Below are positions 1 through 8,576 of a DNA stretch of 64,000 nt, in pieces; the stretch's first letter is position 1, and every line of letters begins with the position of its first letter. The position numbers and the translations under genes are program-made. The stretch spans positions 1 to 64,000 of the forward strand of contig JAVBLU010000016.1 in assembly GCA_031553225.1 (NCBI GenBank). The letters are read 5' to 3'. The DNA is from JAVBLU01 sp031553225 (lineage in GTDB: Bacteria; Bacillota; Clostridia; Christensenellales; UBA1750). The notes beneath the pieces were generated by a model. The model was not told where the DNA came from. It made no database searches and saw nothing but the letters and a program-made list of their open reading frames with translations.

Positions 1-122
1 GCGGGCAGGTCCACCCGCTCGCCGGCGGGCAGCCCGTCCACCACCGCGCCCACGGCCTGCGAGTGGGACTGACCAAACACGCTCACGCGCAGCCGATCGC
101 CAAAGCTAGAGGACACGCGCAT
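1..122 (-). CDS. aroC: chorismate synthase, N-terminal part (partial)
   Basis: Chorismate synthase converts EPSP to chorismate, the last step of the shikimate pathway. Only the first 40 codons lie in the window; the rest runs off the left edge. The visible start reads MRVSSSFGDRLRVSVFGQSH, the conserved N-terminus of this family, which contains the HSxxxGxxxxG-type region. The ATG at 122 follows a GGGAGG ribosome binding site and lies inside the end of aroA, an overlap of 17 nt, so translation is probably coupled. It is the fourth gene of the aroF-aroB-aroA-aroC operon. Confidence 0.9.
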   Translation of the reverse strand, partial: MRVSSSFGDRLRVSVFGQSHSQAVGAVVDGLPAGERVDLP

Positions 123-1323
123 CGCCTCCCAACAAAGCGTAATCGTCGAAAAAAGTCGGATAGGACTTGCCAACGGCATCCGCCCCGCGGATGCGCACCG
201 GGCCGCCGCACGCGCAGGCCGCCATGGCCAGCGCCATCACCACCCGGTGGTCGCCGAAGCCGTCCGCTTCGCCGCCGCGCAGAGGACCGCCCCTTATGTC
301 CAACCCGTCCGGCTGCTCGTCCGCCCGGCCGCCCAGCGCGCGGACGCCTTCGGCCATGGCGCGCAGGCGGTCGCTCTCCTTGCCGCGCAGCCGCGCAGCG
401 CCCACGATGCGCGTGCGCACGCCCGGCAGGGCCGCCGCCACGGCGGCCAGCACGGGCACCAGGTCGGGAATCTGCTCCGCGTCGATGATCACGTCGCCCG
501 CCGCGCTGCGCAGGCGTTCAAGCAGCGGTACAATCGCCCGGTCTGCCTGGCTGCTGCCCTCGTCAAGCCCGCTTACCGCCACGTCACCGCCCAGCGCGGA
601 CGCCGCCAGAAAGAACGCCGCACCCGACCAATCGCCCTCGGCCCGCGCCGCGCCCGGCGAGCGGTAGCGCTGAGCGCCCGCCGCCGCAAAACGCCCCGGG
701 CCCTCGCGGGCGATGCGCACGCCGAAGCTCTCCAGCGTGCGCAGCGTCATCTCCACGTACCCCGCGGAGGCGAAGGGCGGCGCGACGTCGATCGCGCTGT
801 TCCCCGGCAGCAGCGGCAGCGCGAACAGCAGCCCGGACACGAACTGCGAGCTCACATCGCCCGGCAGCTCGTACGCGCCCGGCCGAAGCCGTCCGCGCAG
901 CTGCAGCGCGCCCTCCGCCTCGTAAATCGCGCATCCCCCGGCCGCCATGGCATCCAGCAGCGGCTTCAACGGCCGCCGCATCAGACGCGGGCTGCCTGAA
1001 AAGCGCGCGGGAGCGCCAAGCGCGCCCGCCACGGGCAGCATAAAGCGCAGCGTGGAGCCGCTTTCACCGCACGGCAGAACGCACGCGCCCGGCGCGCTCG
1101 CCATGGGCACAACGCGCACGCCGTCCTCTCCCTCCTGGCAGTGCGCCCCCAGCGCGCGCACGCAGGCCATCGTGGCGCAAATATCCTGCGGTATTGCGCG
1201 CAAAGAGATGCGCGTGGGCGCGTCCGCCAGGGCTGCGCACACGATCAGCCGGTGCGCGTCCGACTTGGAGGATACGGCCGCAATGGTCCCGCGCAGCCTG
1301 CGGGGGGTGATGATCACGTCCAT
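106..1323 (-). CDS. aroA: 3-phosphoshikimate 1-carboxyvinyltransferase (EPSP synthase)
   Basis: This cytoplasmic enzyme joins shikimate-3-phosphate and phosphoenolpyruvate to make EPSP. The 405-residue protein is slightly shorter than the usual 425-430. Family motifs are all present: SKSDAHR near residue 20 for substrate binding, GESGSTLRFM near 90, GDVSSQFVSGLL near 155, EGDWSGAAFF near 230, RLRGKESDRL near 305 and DHRVVMA near 360. It starts 9 nt after the aroB stop and overlaps aroC by 17 nt. It sits in the aro operon controlled by the attenuator at 3421-3573. Confidence 0.96.
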   Translation of the reverse strand: MDVIITPRRLRGTIAAVSSKSDAHRLIVCAALADAPTRISLRAIPQDICATMACVRALGAHCQEGEDGVRVVPMASAPGACVLPCGESGSTLRFMLPVAGALGAPARFSGSPRLMRRPLKPLLDAMAAGGCAIYEAEGALQLRGRLRPGAYELPGDVSSQFVSGLLFALPLLPGNSAIDVAPPFASAGYVEMTLRTLESFGVRIAREGPGRFAAAGAQRYRSPGAARAEGDWSGAAFFLAASALGGDVAVSGLDEGSSQADRAIVPLLERLRSAAGDVIIDAEQIPDLVPVLAAVAAALPGVRTRIVGAARLRGKESDRLRAMAEGVRALGGRADEQPDGLDIRGGPLRGGEADGFGDHRVVMALAMAACACGGPVRIRGADAVGKSYPTFFDDYALLGGDARVL

Positions 1324-1332
1324 GGCCGCCCC

Positions 1333-2388
1333 CTACGCAAGGCCGGCCGCAAGAAAGAGCGGCAGCTGGGATACGTCCATGGCGTGCAGCGCGCACGCGC
1401 CCAGGGCGCGGGGCACGACAAGCGTGATGGCGCCGCCCGAGCGCTTCTTGTCCTGCAGGCACGCCTGCGCCACTTCCGCGGCTTGGTACGGGCAGCGCGC
1501 CGGCAGGCCGTGCAGGGCCAGGGCTTCTTCGATCGCCCCGGGCACCTCCGGCCCGCACAGCCCGCGCGCGCGGGATGCGCGCGCGATAACCGCCATGCCG
1601 ATGCCCACCGCCGCGCCGTGCGGCAGGCGATAGCCGCTCAGCCGTTCCACGGCGTGGCCGACCGTGTGCCCGAAGTTGAGCAGCTGCCGCGCTCCCGTGT
1701 CCAGCTCGTCCGCCTCCACCAGGCCGGCTTTCAGGCGCACGCACCGCTCCACCACGGCCTGCATGTCGCGTTCGGGCAAGGCCGCCAGGCGCAGGAGCGG
1801 TTCGTCCAGCGCCGCGCCGTACTTGATCACCTCGGCCATCCCCTGGCTGAACTCGGCCGGGGGCAGGGTCCTCAGCGCGTCCGCGTCGCACAGCACCAGG
1901 CTTGGCTGATGGAACGCTCCCGCCAGGTTCTTGCCCGCGGGCAGGTTTACGGCCGTCTTGCCGCCCACCGAGGAATCCACCTGCGCCAGCAGGGTTGTGG
2001 GCATTTGCACGTACCGCACCCCGCGCAGCCATACCGCCGCCGCAAAGCCCGCCAGATCGCCCGTCACCCCGCCGCCCAGGGCCACCACGGCATCCGAGCG
2101 CGTGATGCCCTCCCGCGCAAGCAACCCAAGCACGCTTTCCAGCCCGGCCAGGCTCTTGCTTGGCTCGCCGCCCGGGAACACGTGCGCGCAGGGCGCGTAT
2201 CCGGCGGCGGCCAGGCTGCCCCGTACCGTGCGCAGGTACAGATCCGCCACGCGCTCGTCGCAGACGACGGCGGCGCGGCAGGGCGCGATCGCCTCGGCCA
2301 TCAGCGCGCCGCACCGCTCCATCAGGCCATGCCCGATGAACACCCGGTAAGGCGTTGACGCTTTCACGTTGACGACGCGCATGCTCAT
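1333..2388 (-). CDS. aroB: 3-dehydroquinate synthase
   Basis: AroB is the NAD- and metal-dependent enzyme that cyclises DAHP to 3-dehydroquinate, the second shikimate step. The 351-residue protein is of normal length. It shows the NAD-binding GGGVTGDLAGF, the MPTTLLAQVDSSVGGKTAVN block with active-site residues, the NFGHTVGHAVE metal site and the HGAAVGIGM segment. Its ATG overlaps the TGA of aroF in an ATGA arrangement, which indicates translational coupling in the aroF-aroB-aroA-aroC operon. Confidence 0.96.
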   Translation of the reverse strand: MSMRVVNVKASTPYRVFIGHGLMERCGALMAEAIAPCRAAVVCDERVADLYLRTVRGSLAAAGYAPCAHVFPGGEPSKSLAGLESVLGLLAREGITRSDAVVALGGGVTGDLAGFAAAVWLRGVRYVQMPTTLLAQVDSSVGGKTAVNLPAGKNLAGAFHQPSLVLCDADALRTLPPAEFSQGMAEVIKYGAALDEPLLRLAALPERDMQAVVERCVRLKAGLVEADELDTGARQLLNFGHTVGHAVERLSGYRLPHGAAVGIGMAVIARASRARGLCGPEVPGAIEEALALHGLPARCPYQAAEVAQACLQDKKRSGGAITLVVPRALGACALHAMDVSQLPLFLAAGLA

Positions 2389-3398
2389 CCCATCCTTTTG
2401 CCGGTCAGCTCAAGTATCCGCCGTACATCCGCGGCAACGCGGGCAAATTCGTCGGGCGTTATGGACTGCGGCCCGTCGCACAGCGCGGCCGGCGGGTCGT
2501 TGTGCACTTCGATCATCAGGCCGTCCGCCCCGGCGGCCGCGGCGGCCAGGCTCATGGGGTGCACCAGCGCCGCCATGCCGCAGGCGTGGCTGGGGTCCAC
2601 CACCACGGGAAGGTGCGACATGGCCTTCAGCATGGGCACGGCCGACAGGTCCAGCGTGTTGCGCGTGGCCGTCTCAAACGTGCGGATGCCCCGCTCGCAT
2701 AAAATGACGCGTTCGTTGCCGCTGGCCATCACGTATTCCGCGCTCATGAGCAGCTCCTCCAGCGTGTTCGCCAGGCCGCGCTTGAGAAGAACCGGCTTGC
2801 GCAGCTTGCCCAGTTCCTTGAGCAGCTCAAAATTCTGCATGTTCCGCGCGCCGACCTGCACGACGTCCACGTTTTCAAACAGCGGCAGATGCGCGGCGTT
2901 CATGATCTCGGAAACGATGGGCATGCCCGTTTGCGCCTTGGCCTCCAGAAGAAGCTCCAGCCCCTCGCCGCGCAGGCCCTGGAAGGAGTAGGGCGAGGTG
3001 CGCGGTTTAAACGCGCCCCCGCGCAGCAGCCCCGCGCCGGCGTCCTTTACGCGCCGGGCGATGTGCAGGATTTGCTCCTTGGACTCCACCGAGCACGGTC
3101 CGGCGATGATCTGAAAGCTGCCGCCGCCAATGGCGCGCCCCGCCGCGTCCGCCGCCGTGTCCTCGGGATGAAACTTGCGGTTGGCGCTCTTGTACGGCTC
3201 GCTGATGCGCTGCACGCGCTCCACAATGGCCAGCCCGCCGATCATGTCCGCGTCCAGGCCGCTCGTGTCCCCGATCAGCCCGAGCACCGTCTGATAGGTT
3301 CCGCGGGCGATGTTTACGCCAAGGCCCCGCCCTGAGAGCCACTGCACCAGGTTTTCAAGCGCCGCTTCGTCTGCGCCGCGCTTCACGACGACCACCAT
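2385..3398 (-). CDS. aroF: 3-deoxy-7-phosphoheptulonate synthase (DAHP synthase), ACT-like domain type
   Basis: This is the first enzyme of aromatic biosynthesis, condensing PEP and erythrose-4-phosphate. I place the start at MVVVVKRGADE because a GAGGAGTG ribosome binding site precedes it and the open frame farther upstream runs through the attenuator hairpin. The 337-residue protein has an N-terminal ferredoxin-like regulatory domain (about 1-75) and a TIM barrel with AGPCSVES, RGGAFKPRTSPYSFQG, VGARNMQNF, LLKRGL and DPSHACG. This is the type I-beta family, often inhibited by aromatic amino acids. A Phe-rich leader peptide and terminator precede it. Confidence 0.95.
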   Translation of the reverse strand: MVVVVKRGADEAALENLVQWLSGRGLGVNIARGTYQTVLGLIGDTSGLDADMIGGLAIVERVQRISEPYKSANRKFHPEDTAADAAGRAIGGGSFQIIAGPCSVESKEQILHIARRVKDAGAGLLRGGAFKPRTSPYSFQGLRGEGLELLLEAKAQTGMPIVSEIMNAAHLPLFENVDVVQVGARNMQNFELLKELGKLRKPVLLKRGLANTLEELLMSAEYVMASGNERVILCERGIRTFETATRNTLDLSAVPMLKAMSHLPVVVDPSHACGMAALVHPMSLAAAAAGADGLMIEVHNDPPAALCDGPQSITPDEFARVAADVRRILELTGKRMG

Positions 3399-3420
3399 GG
3401 GGTTCACTCCTCGCTTAAAA

Positions 3421-3450
3421 CAAAAATTTCCGCAGCGTTCACTGCGGAAA
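3421..3450 (-). terminator. attenuator (intrinsic terminator) before aroF
   Basis: On the minus strand TTTCCGCAG, a 6-nt loop and CTGCGGAAA form a perfect 9-bp stem followed by TTTTTG. It lies between the leader peptide and the aroF ribosome binding site, so it must be bypassed for aroF expression. An alternative helix, 3492-3504 (GTTCATTGCAAAC) with 3437-3451 (GTTT, a 2-nt bulge, GCAGTGAAC), gives 13 base pairs including one G-T and would disrupt this terminator. Confidence 0.88.
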
Positions 3451-3486
3451 CTGACGGAGCATGTTGCGGACGACCGCCGCGCTGCC

Positions 3487-3573
3487 CTACGGTTTGCAAT
3501 GAACAATCAGCCGCTTTTTCCCGGTAAACGGGCAAAAGAAGCGAAAGTCCACCGCAAAAAGCTGACCTGGCAT
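3487..3573 (-). CDS. Phe-rich leader peptide of the aro operon
   Basis: This 28-codon frame reads MPGQLFAVDFRFFCPFTGKK and then RLIVHCKP before TAG. Five Phe codons fall between codons 6 and 16. A GGGAGAG ribosome binding site precedes the ATG, and a promoter lies about 25 nt upstream. Its last third overlaps the 5' strand of the antiterminator helix. A ribosome stalled at the Phe codons (3526-3558) would leave that strand free; one reaching the stop at 3487 would cover it. This is the classic layout of a Phe attenuation leader. The peptide itself probably has no other role. Confidence 0.8.
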   Translation of the reverse strand: MPGQLFAVDFRFFCPFTGKKRLIVHCKP

Positions 3574-3604
3574 GCGCCGCTCTCCCATCAGGTAAGTTTT
3601 TCGT

Positions 3605-3634
3605 ATGATAGCACGCCCGCCCCCGCGTTGTCAA
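3605..3634 (-). promoter_or_regulatory. sigma-A promoter of the aro operon
   Basis: The -35 is TTGACA (3629-3634) and the -10 is TATCAT (3605-3610), 18 bp apart on the minus strand. Predicted transcription starts near 3598, which places the leader-peptide ATG about 25 nt downstream. Confidence 0.85.
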
Positions 3635-3867
3635 CGCTCCGCGCGCCCGCTTTTCTTTGGGCCATGTCCGTTTTCGCGTAAAACAACCGCGTGAACCTAG
3701 CCGGCCGATGTCGCGCCCGGGCGTCCGCGCGAACCAGCTCTTCCGGCCCTGCGGCGCCGCGCGCGCGGGTATGTTTTGCCGCCCGGCGCGGCTCATCTCC
3801 CGGCGCCTCGGCCGCAGTTGCCACCCCCTCTTGCATATGGCGGAAGCGAATGACGGCCTGCGCCGGC

Positions 3868-4431
3868 TCACGCGGATACGATCTCAAAGACGAACGCGCA
3901 TGGTTTTTCGCCGCTGCTGCTTAAGGGGGAGGAGACGACCGCCCTGGTTTTCAGCCGGATGCGGAGCAGCTCCTCCAAGTGGCGCCGGCAGTGCCCGGCG
4001 CAGCAGAAACAATAGATCAGCGGCATGGCGCGTCCGGAATGCGTCAGGTCGCTCACTTTCGCCGTGCGGTTCACGGCGGCGGAACACACGCAGGCGTAGG
4101 CGTCATTCCCCTGTATCGCCCATCCCGCCCTGAGCGTATTGTCCGGACTTAGTGAAACGTCCCAATCCGCATGAAAGTCAGGAAGGCGCGCAATCCTGCC
4201 GATCTTTTCCTGCAGCGTGTCGCCCTCAATTTCCTTCAGCGCGTTCAGCTCGCCCCGCCCTGTGCCGCAGGCGCAGGAATCCAAAATGGCATGCGTCGTC
4301 TCCGGGTCAAGCAGGCGTTCCATTCGCACGGTGATCTCCACCAGATCGCCGCTGCCGATGATCTGCTTGGCCAGCCCCGCGTCGATGTCCTGTTCGGCCA
4401 GCCGTTTCCTGATACCATATACCCGCGCCAT
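3868..4431 (-). CDS. Cys-rich hypothetical protein
   Basis: This is a 187-residue protein of unknown function. The start MARVYGIRKRL follows a GGAGG ribosome binding site. Several cysteines stand out: SCACGTGRG near residue 45, CVCSAAVN near 115, and YCFCCAGHCRRH near 140, followed by SPLSSSGEKPCAFVFEI at the C-terminus. The Cys/His cluster could bind a metal, but this is inference. I believe similar proteins occur in Clostridia, but I do not recognise a named function. It lies 13 nt after the P-loop gene on the same strand, so they may be co-transcribed. Confidence 0.75.
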   Translation of the reverse strand: MARVYGIRKRLAEQDIDAGLAKQIIGSGDLVEITVRMERLLDPETTHAILDSCACGTGRGELNALKEIEGDTLQEKIGRIARLPDFHADWDVSLSPDNTLRAGWAIQGNDAYACVCSAAVNRTAKVSDLTHSGRAMPLIYCFCCAGHCRRHLEELLRIRLKTRAVVSSPLSSSGEKPCAFVFEIVSA

Positions 4432-4444
4432 GTATGTGTCCTCC

Positions 4445-4966
4445 TTATCGCAAACGTTTTGCGATCGCCGCTGCATTCTCCCGCCAATCCAGCGCGCCGT
4501 CGATACGAATGAGCGGACACGTAAGCTGCAGGGCCCACCGGTCAATGGGCGCGTGAGAACGCGCGGCAACGAAAGCGACAAACCGTTGGTGCTGCTCGTA
4601 CATATCGCCGCCAGGGCGCACGCGCCCGCCGTATTGTTCGCTCGCGCGCCGCTCAATGCGCTGCAGGCGCAGTTCCAGCGGCGCGCACAGATAAACGCCC
4701 AGCTCGTAAAACTGCAAAATCGCGCCGCCGAAGTCTCCGGTAACGGCGCTTAGCACGAAGGCATGGTGCTTGTGCATGTCGGCGAGCATCGCATGCACGC
4801 AGTCTTCGCGCGAACGCGCCGCCGTATAGGGAATTTCGGACTTCACAAAGTGATAATCCTCGATGTCCATGTGCTTGTAGTTCAGTATGCGCGCCAGCTC
4901 ACGCCCAAGCGTGGTCTTGCCGCTTCCGTTTGCCCCGAATACGATAATGCCGTGCGGTGTGCTCAT
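4445..4966 (-). CDS. P-loop NTPase / small-molecule kinase-like protein
   Basis: The 173-residue protein opens with MSTPHGIIVFGANGSGKTTL, a clear Walker A motif in the adenylate/shikimate-kinase style. MDIEDYHFVKSEIPY near residue 35 resembles the substrate loop of such kinases, and LCAPLELRLQRIERRASEQYG near 110 looks like the lid or R-rich helix. No signal peptide or membrane segment is present. It probably phosphorylates a small molecule, but the substrate cannot be told. It is followed directly by the Cys-rich gene. Confidence 0.75.
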   Translation of the reverse strand: MSTPHGIIVFGANGSGKTTLGRELARILNYKHMDIEDYHFVKSEIPYTAARSREDCVHAMLADMHKHHAFVLSAVTGDFGGAILQFYELGVYLCAPLELRLQRIERRASEQYGGRVRPGGDMYEQHQRFVAFVAARSHAPIDRWALQLTCPLIRIDGALDWRENAAAIAKRLR

Positions 4967-5070
4967 GCCGGCGCCTTCCTCAGGAGAGCCTGGTGCGCCG
5001 CAGCCGCGCTTTCCGGGCGTTCGGCGCCGCTAACCCAGCTGAAATGAACGCTGCGGGTGATCCGCAGTCT

Positions 5071-5601
5071 CTACGCAATGGACAGGAAGTAGGTGTGCTG
5101 TTCCAGGATGACCGCCTTCATTTCGCGAATATCCCCTTCATGAACATCCGGGATGACGATGGGGTACGCGCCGCATCTGGCGACTTCTCTGCCGTCGGGG
5201 AACTTGCAGTAATACCCAAACCCGCCCCCGGTGCAAACGCAGCCGCAATACCCGCATTTGTTCCTTATCTCGTTTACGGGATTGAGGCGAAGCGGCGAGC
5301 TGTATTGTCCGCCGCGGGCGTCTATGTCATCGCGCAGGGCATCCATGTACTTTTGCGGGACGCTTGCGCAGGCAAAAAATTTGATGCTGATAAAACCTGC
5401 TTGCTTGCGTACCCCTACTTTGGCGATCACCCTGTTGTGGACGCCGTGCCGAAACGACAGCACCAGATCCTTCACTTTTTGCTTTTGAGGTACATACCCA
5501 AGCGCGAGAAGATACTGCATGAGGTCGCTGTAGGCGGGCCGATCGTTTTCCGGCAACGCGCCCAGCAGCTCTTCCAGGAGAGATTGTTGTTTTTTTGTCA
5601 T
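5071..5601 (-). CDS. hypothetical protein
   Basis: I do not recognise this protein of about 176 residues. I chose the start MTKKQQSLLEELL at 5601, preceded by a weak GGGCGG site; MSGGAKM at 5619 is equally possible. The N-terminal part is helical. The middle contains LSFRHGVHNRVIAKVGVRKQAGFISIKFFACASVPQKY, and the C-terminal third has NKCGYCGCVCTGGGFGYYC, a Cys cluster that could bind metal. It sits between two P-loop genes with intergenic gaps of about 100 and 200 nt. No function is assigned. Confidence 0.65.
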   Translation of the reverse strand: MTKKQQSLLEELLGALPENDRPAYSDLMQYLLALGYVPQKQKVKDLVLSFRHGVHNRVIAKVGVRKQAGFISIKFFACASVPQKYMDALRDDIDARGGQYSSPLRLNPVNEIRNKCGYCGCVCTGGGFGYYCKFPDGREVARCGAYPIVIPDVHEGDIREMKAVILEQHTYFLSIA

Positions 5602-5802
5602 CTTCGCACCGCCCGACATACATAATCTGCCGCAAGCCGCAAGCCGCCTGCCGATGCGAGCGGGCATCATGCACCCAAACGTAAGCACGCCTGCGGGCCC
5701 CGCATTGTCCTGTCGCACCGGGTGTGCCAGATTGGCCGCATCGCGTTGAGAGCTTTATGGGCACCCCTTCTCTTTGCAGGCGGGAGGCGCGGCTATGCGG
5801 TG

Positions 5803-6423
5803 TTATATGCGCCCGGCTTTTATGTCGTCCACGATGCTATCCAATACCTGCTCCCGTTCCGCAGACGTATCATAAAGCGTAAAACCGTGCCGGGCCAAAT
5901 GATCGGACATAGATCGGCCAAAGGAAATGGCGTCTTGCGCGACGTCCCTTAGCTCGTCCTGGGTGAAACCGTATGTCCAATCCTCCCGCGTATCGTACTT
6001 TTTCATATCGCTCACGAGCTCGTCAACCGTCTTCCTATTCTGTACCAATCCGATCAGGTGAAAGCTGTCCTTCAGCGCGCGTATCCCATAGGTTTTTAGT
6101 ATGGGCGTTGTTCTATCAAAGTTGACATAGCCGCCTTCCAGCACAAACCTGTTTCCGCTCACGGCGCCGTGGCTGTACGGCAGCAGCCCGCGCCCGTCGG
6201 CCGAGGAAAACATGCCAAGAAAATGGCCAAGAAACGGCGCCAAATTGTCGGTGGTCTTCGCCCTATCCCAATTGAGCCGGATGTCCAGATGGGGATATGC
6301 GCCTTGAAACGCAGCGACAAGCTTGTCGATGCTGATGACAAAACAAGGAAGCGCTTCGCCCAGCTTTCTTGCCAAGGTCGATTTGCCGACTCTTGACGGG
6401 CCCGAAATTATTATGTTTTTCAA
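5803..6423 (-). CDS. P-loop kinase-like protein
   Basis: The protein contains NIIISGPSRVGKSTLARKLGE, a Walker A motif placed at the very N-terminus if translation begins at the TTG at 6423 (ribosome binding site GGCGGGA, 7 nt spacing). The frame stays open to a GTG at 6519 that overlaps the ktrA stop, so a longer form of 238 residues is possible. SIDKLVAAFQGAYPHL near residue 30 and VLEGGYVNFDR near 100 fit nucleoside or sugar kinase-like enzymes that modify small substrates. The substrate is unknown. Confidence 0.7.
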   Translation of the reverse strand: MKNIIISGPSRVGKSTLARKLGEALPCFVISIDKLVAAFQGAYPHLDIRLNWDRAKTTDNLAPFLGHFLGMFSSADGRGLLPYSHGAVSGNRFVLEGGYVNFDRTTPILKTYGIRALKDSFHLIGLVQNRKTVDELVSDMKKYDTREDWTYGFTQDELRDVAQDAISFGRSMSDHLARHGFTLYDTSAEREQVLDSIVDDIKAGRI

Positions 6424-6515
6424 ACCAACATCCCGCCTTGCGGAAGATATTATCGGCTGGCCCATTGCGCGCATAAAGCCGTAAGGTCCGCGCCGAAAGA
6501 AAATAGGGAACCAGG

Positions 6516-7160
6516 TCACCTTTGGTTCTTGGTTAAAGCGATTAAAATATCATCTTCTGCTATTACCGTGTCCGGCATCACGGGGATTTTTAGCTTATCC
6601 TCATGCCGTATTGCCAAAATGGTTAAGCCATATTTCCGGCGAATGTCGGCTTGCTGTATCGTTTTGTTCATCCATTCATCCATGGGACGCATTTCTTTTA
6701 TTGTATAAAGATCGGATTCTTCCAATATATCCATAACATTTGACCCGATCAGCTTTCGGGCCAGCTTCGCACCCATCTCGTGTTCGGGCAAAACCACCTC
6801 GTGTACCCCTATGCTCTCCAGTATCTTCTTCTGCCTGTTGTTGCGCGCTTTTACGATGATGTGCTTCACCCCATGCTCTTTGGCGATCATGGCGGCAATC
6901 TGCGACGCCTCAAAATCCTCTCCTATGGCCAATATCACCACTTCGAAATTGCCAAGCCCCAGCTTTTCCAAGGCGTTTTCATCAGAGACGTCTACCTGAA
7001 CGACGTGTGTCGCATATTCGGCGGCCTGCTGCAGCTTCAGTTCATCCGTGTCGCAAGCCAGAATATTCGCATTGCTTTCGGAAAGCGTCTGAACGATACT
7101 CATGCCAAATCTGCCCAGGCCCAAAACCGCGAAATGACTGTATTGTTTTCTTTTTGCCAT
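6516..7160 (-). CDS. ktrA: potassium uptake regulatory subunit KtrA/TrkA (RCK domain)
   Basis: This 214-residue cytoplasmic protein is the gating ring of a Ktr-type K+ transporter. It begins with HFAVLGLGRFGMSIVQTL, the Rossmann dinucleotide-binding fold (RCK_N), with the acidic ILACDTDE after beta-2. A C-terminal RCK_C domain follows from about residue 135. Such rings bind ATP/ADP, and in many Bacillota c-di-AMP binds the C-terminal domain. It starts 12 nt after the ktrB stop, forming a two-gene operon. Confidence 0.92.
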   Translation of the reverse strand: MAKRKQYSHFAVLGLGRFGMSIVQTLSESNANILACDTDELKLQQAAEYATHVVQVDVSDENALEKLGLGNFEVVILAIGEDFEASQIAAMIAKEHGVKHIIVKARNNRQKKILESIGVHEVVLPEHEMGAKLARKLIGSNVMDILEESDLYTIKEMRPMDEWMNKTIQQADIRRKYGLTILAIRHEDKLKIPVMPDTVIAEDDILIALTKNQR

Positions 7161-7172
7161 AGCCTTTTTCTC

Positions 7173-8576
7173 CTATCCGATGATGACGCGTTCTTTGGGG
7201 AATACCACGCCGTCTGCGCCGGCTTGCAGCCTTGTATGCAAGGCGACCGCCACAGTAACGGGACTCAGGCGTCCCAGGTACATGCACACCGTCATGACGA
7301 TTTTTCCTGCCGGCGATAGATATGGCGTAATCCCCGTGCTCACGCCCACCGTGCCGGCGGCCGAACAACTCTCGAAAAGCAGATCCAAAAAGGTGTGAGG
7401 GAAAGGAGAGCCCCGCTCTGTAAAACACAGGATCAGCGTGGAAACAAAAACGACAATCAACATCGTGGTAACGACGGTTAGAGCCTTTTGCAGCAAATCC
7501 AGCGGCAGGGTGCGTCCGAACGCCTCAAGCTTGTTTCGCCCCCTTAGCACCGACAGCATGGAAAACACGATTACGCCTATCGTTACGGTTTTCATGCCTC
7601 CCGCCGCGCTGGCGGAAGACCCGCCGATCATCATGAGAATGCAGGAAACAACCTGCGATGCCTCGGTAAGGCCGTCCTGCGCGGTGGTGTTGAAGCCTGC
7701 GGTGCGTAAAGTAACGGACTGGAACAGGGCGGCCTGTATTTTTTGCCAAACGGGAATGCCTCCAAAGGTCTGCGGGTTGTACCACTCCAGCATAAGGAAA
7801 AGAGCTGTTCCCGACAAAATCAAAACGCCCGTGACCGAAAACACCATTTTGCTGTGCAGACTTAGGTGCGTTACCCGAAACCGCAAGGGTTTTTTTTGCG
7901 CGTTTTTTATGAAGCGCCTCATTTCGCTCCACACAGGAAAGCCGATTCCTCCGGCGATGATCAACGACATAATGACGAAGTTGACCGCGAAATTGCTTTG
8001 ATAGGGTATCAAGCCGTTTGCGCCGATATTATCAAAACCCGCGTTGCAAAAGGCGGACACGGAATGGAAAACGCCCTGGTAAAGCGATTCGCCCACCGAT
8101 ATAGACGAGGTGGCGATAAACGATAAAGCCAACAACAAGGCGCCGACAGATTCGAAAACAACGCTCATCAGCACGACGTTTTTCACCAATTTCACCATGC
8201 CGCCAATGCCATCCTGATTGAAGGACGCCTGAATTACCTGGCGATTTCGCAAGGTTATCTGACGTTTGGTCACAAGCAAGCCAATCGTCATGACCGTCAT
8301 AAATCCCAAAGCGCCAAACTGTATCAGCAGTAGAATGATGGCTTTTCCAAACCATGTCCAGTGCTCCATTGTATTTTTCACGACAAGCCCCGTAACGCAA
8401 TTCGCCGATGTGGCTGTAAACAATGCGTTAAGGAAACCGACGCTTTCGCCCGACCGGCTGGCAAATGGCAGATTGAGCAACAATGCGCCAATCAATATCA
8501 TTGAGGCGAATCCGGCCATTATGCTTTGCGCGGGCGTCAGGTGCGTCGGCCTGTGGTTCCTCTTCTTTGCCTCCAT
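7173..8576 (-). CDS. ktrB: Ktr/Trk-type potassium channel subunit
   Basis: KtrB is the membrane K+-translocating subunit partnered by KtrA. I start at MEAKKRNHRPTH, preceded by AGGAG, giving 467 residues. It has the fourfold M1-P-M2 architecture, with the filter glycines in SANCVTGLVV, FCNAGFDNIG, LRTAGFNTTA and GTVGVSTGIT. GGSSASAAGGMKTVTIGV contains the flexible intramembrane gate loop of this family. No ydaO-type c-di-AMP riboswitch could be recognised upstream. Confidence 0.93.
   Translation of the reverse strand: MEAKKRNHRPTHLTPAQSIMAGFASMILIGALLLNLPFASRSGESVGFLNALFTATSANCVTGLVVKNTMEHWTWFGKAIILLLIQFGALGFMTVMTIGLLVTKRQITLRNRQVIQASFNQDGIGGMVKLVKNVVLMSVVFESVGALLLALSFIATSSISVGESLYQGVFHSVSAFCNAGFDNIGANGLIPYQSNFAVNFVIMSLIIAGGIGFPVWSEMRRFIKNAQKKPLRFRVTHLSLHSKMVFSVTGVLILSGTALFLMLEWYNPQTFGGIPVWQKIQAALFQSVTLRTAGFNTTAQDGLTEASQVVSCILMMIGGSSASAAGGMKTVTIGVIVFSMLSVLRGRNKLEAFGRTLPLDLLQKALTVVTTMLIVVFVSTLILCFTERGSPFPHTFLDLLFESCSAAGTVGVSTGITPYLSPAGKIVMTVCMYLGRLSPVTVAVALHTRLQAGADGVVFPKERVIIG

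Noticed and set aside
3404..3871. A 155-codon minus-strand frame upstream of aroF
   Set aside because: It crosses the promoter, leader peptide and attenuator and would require translation from before the transcription start.
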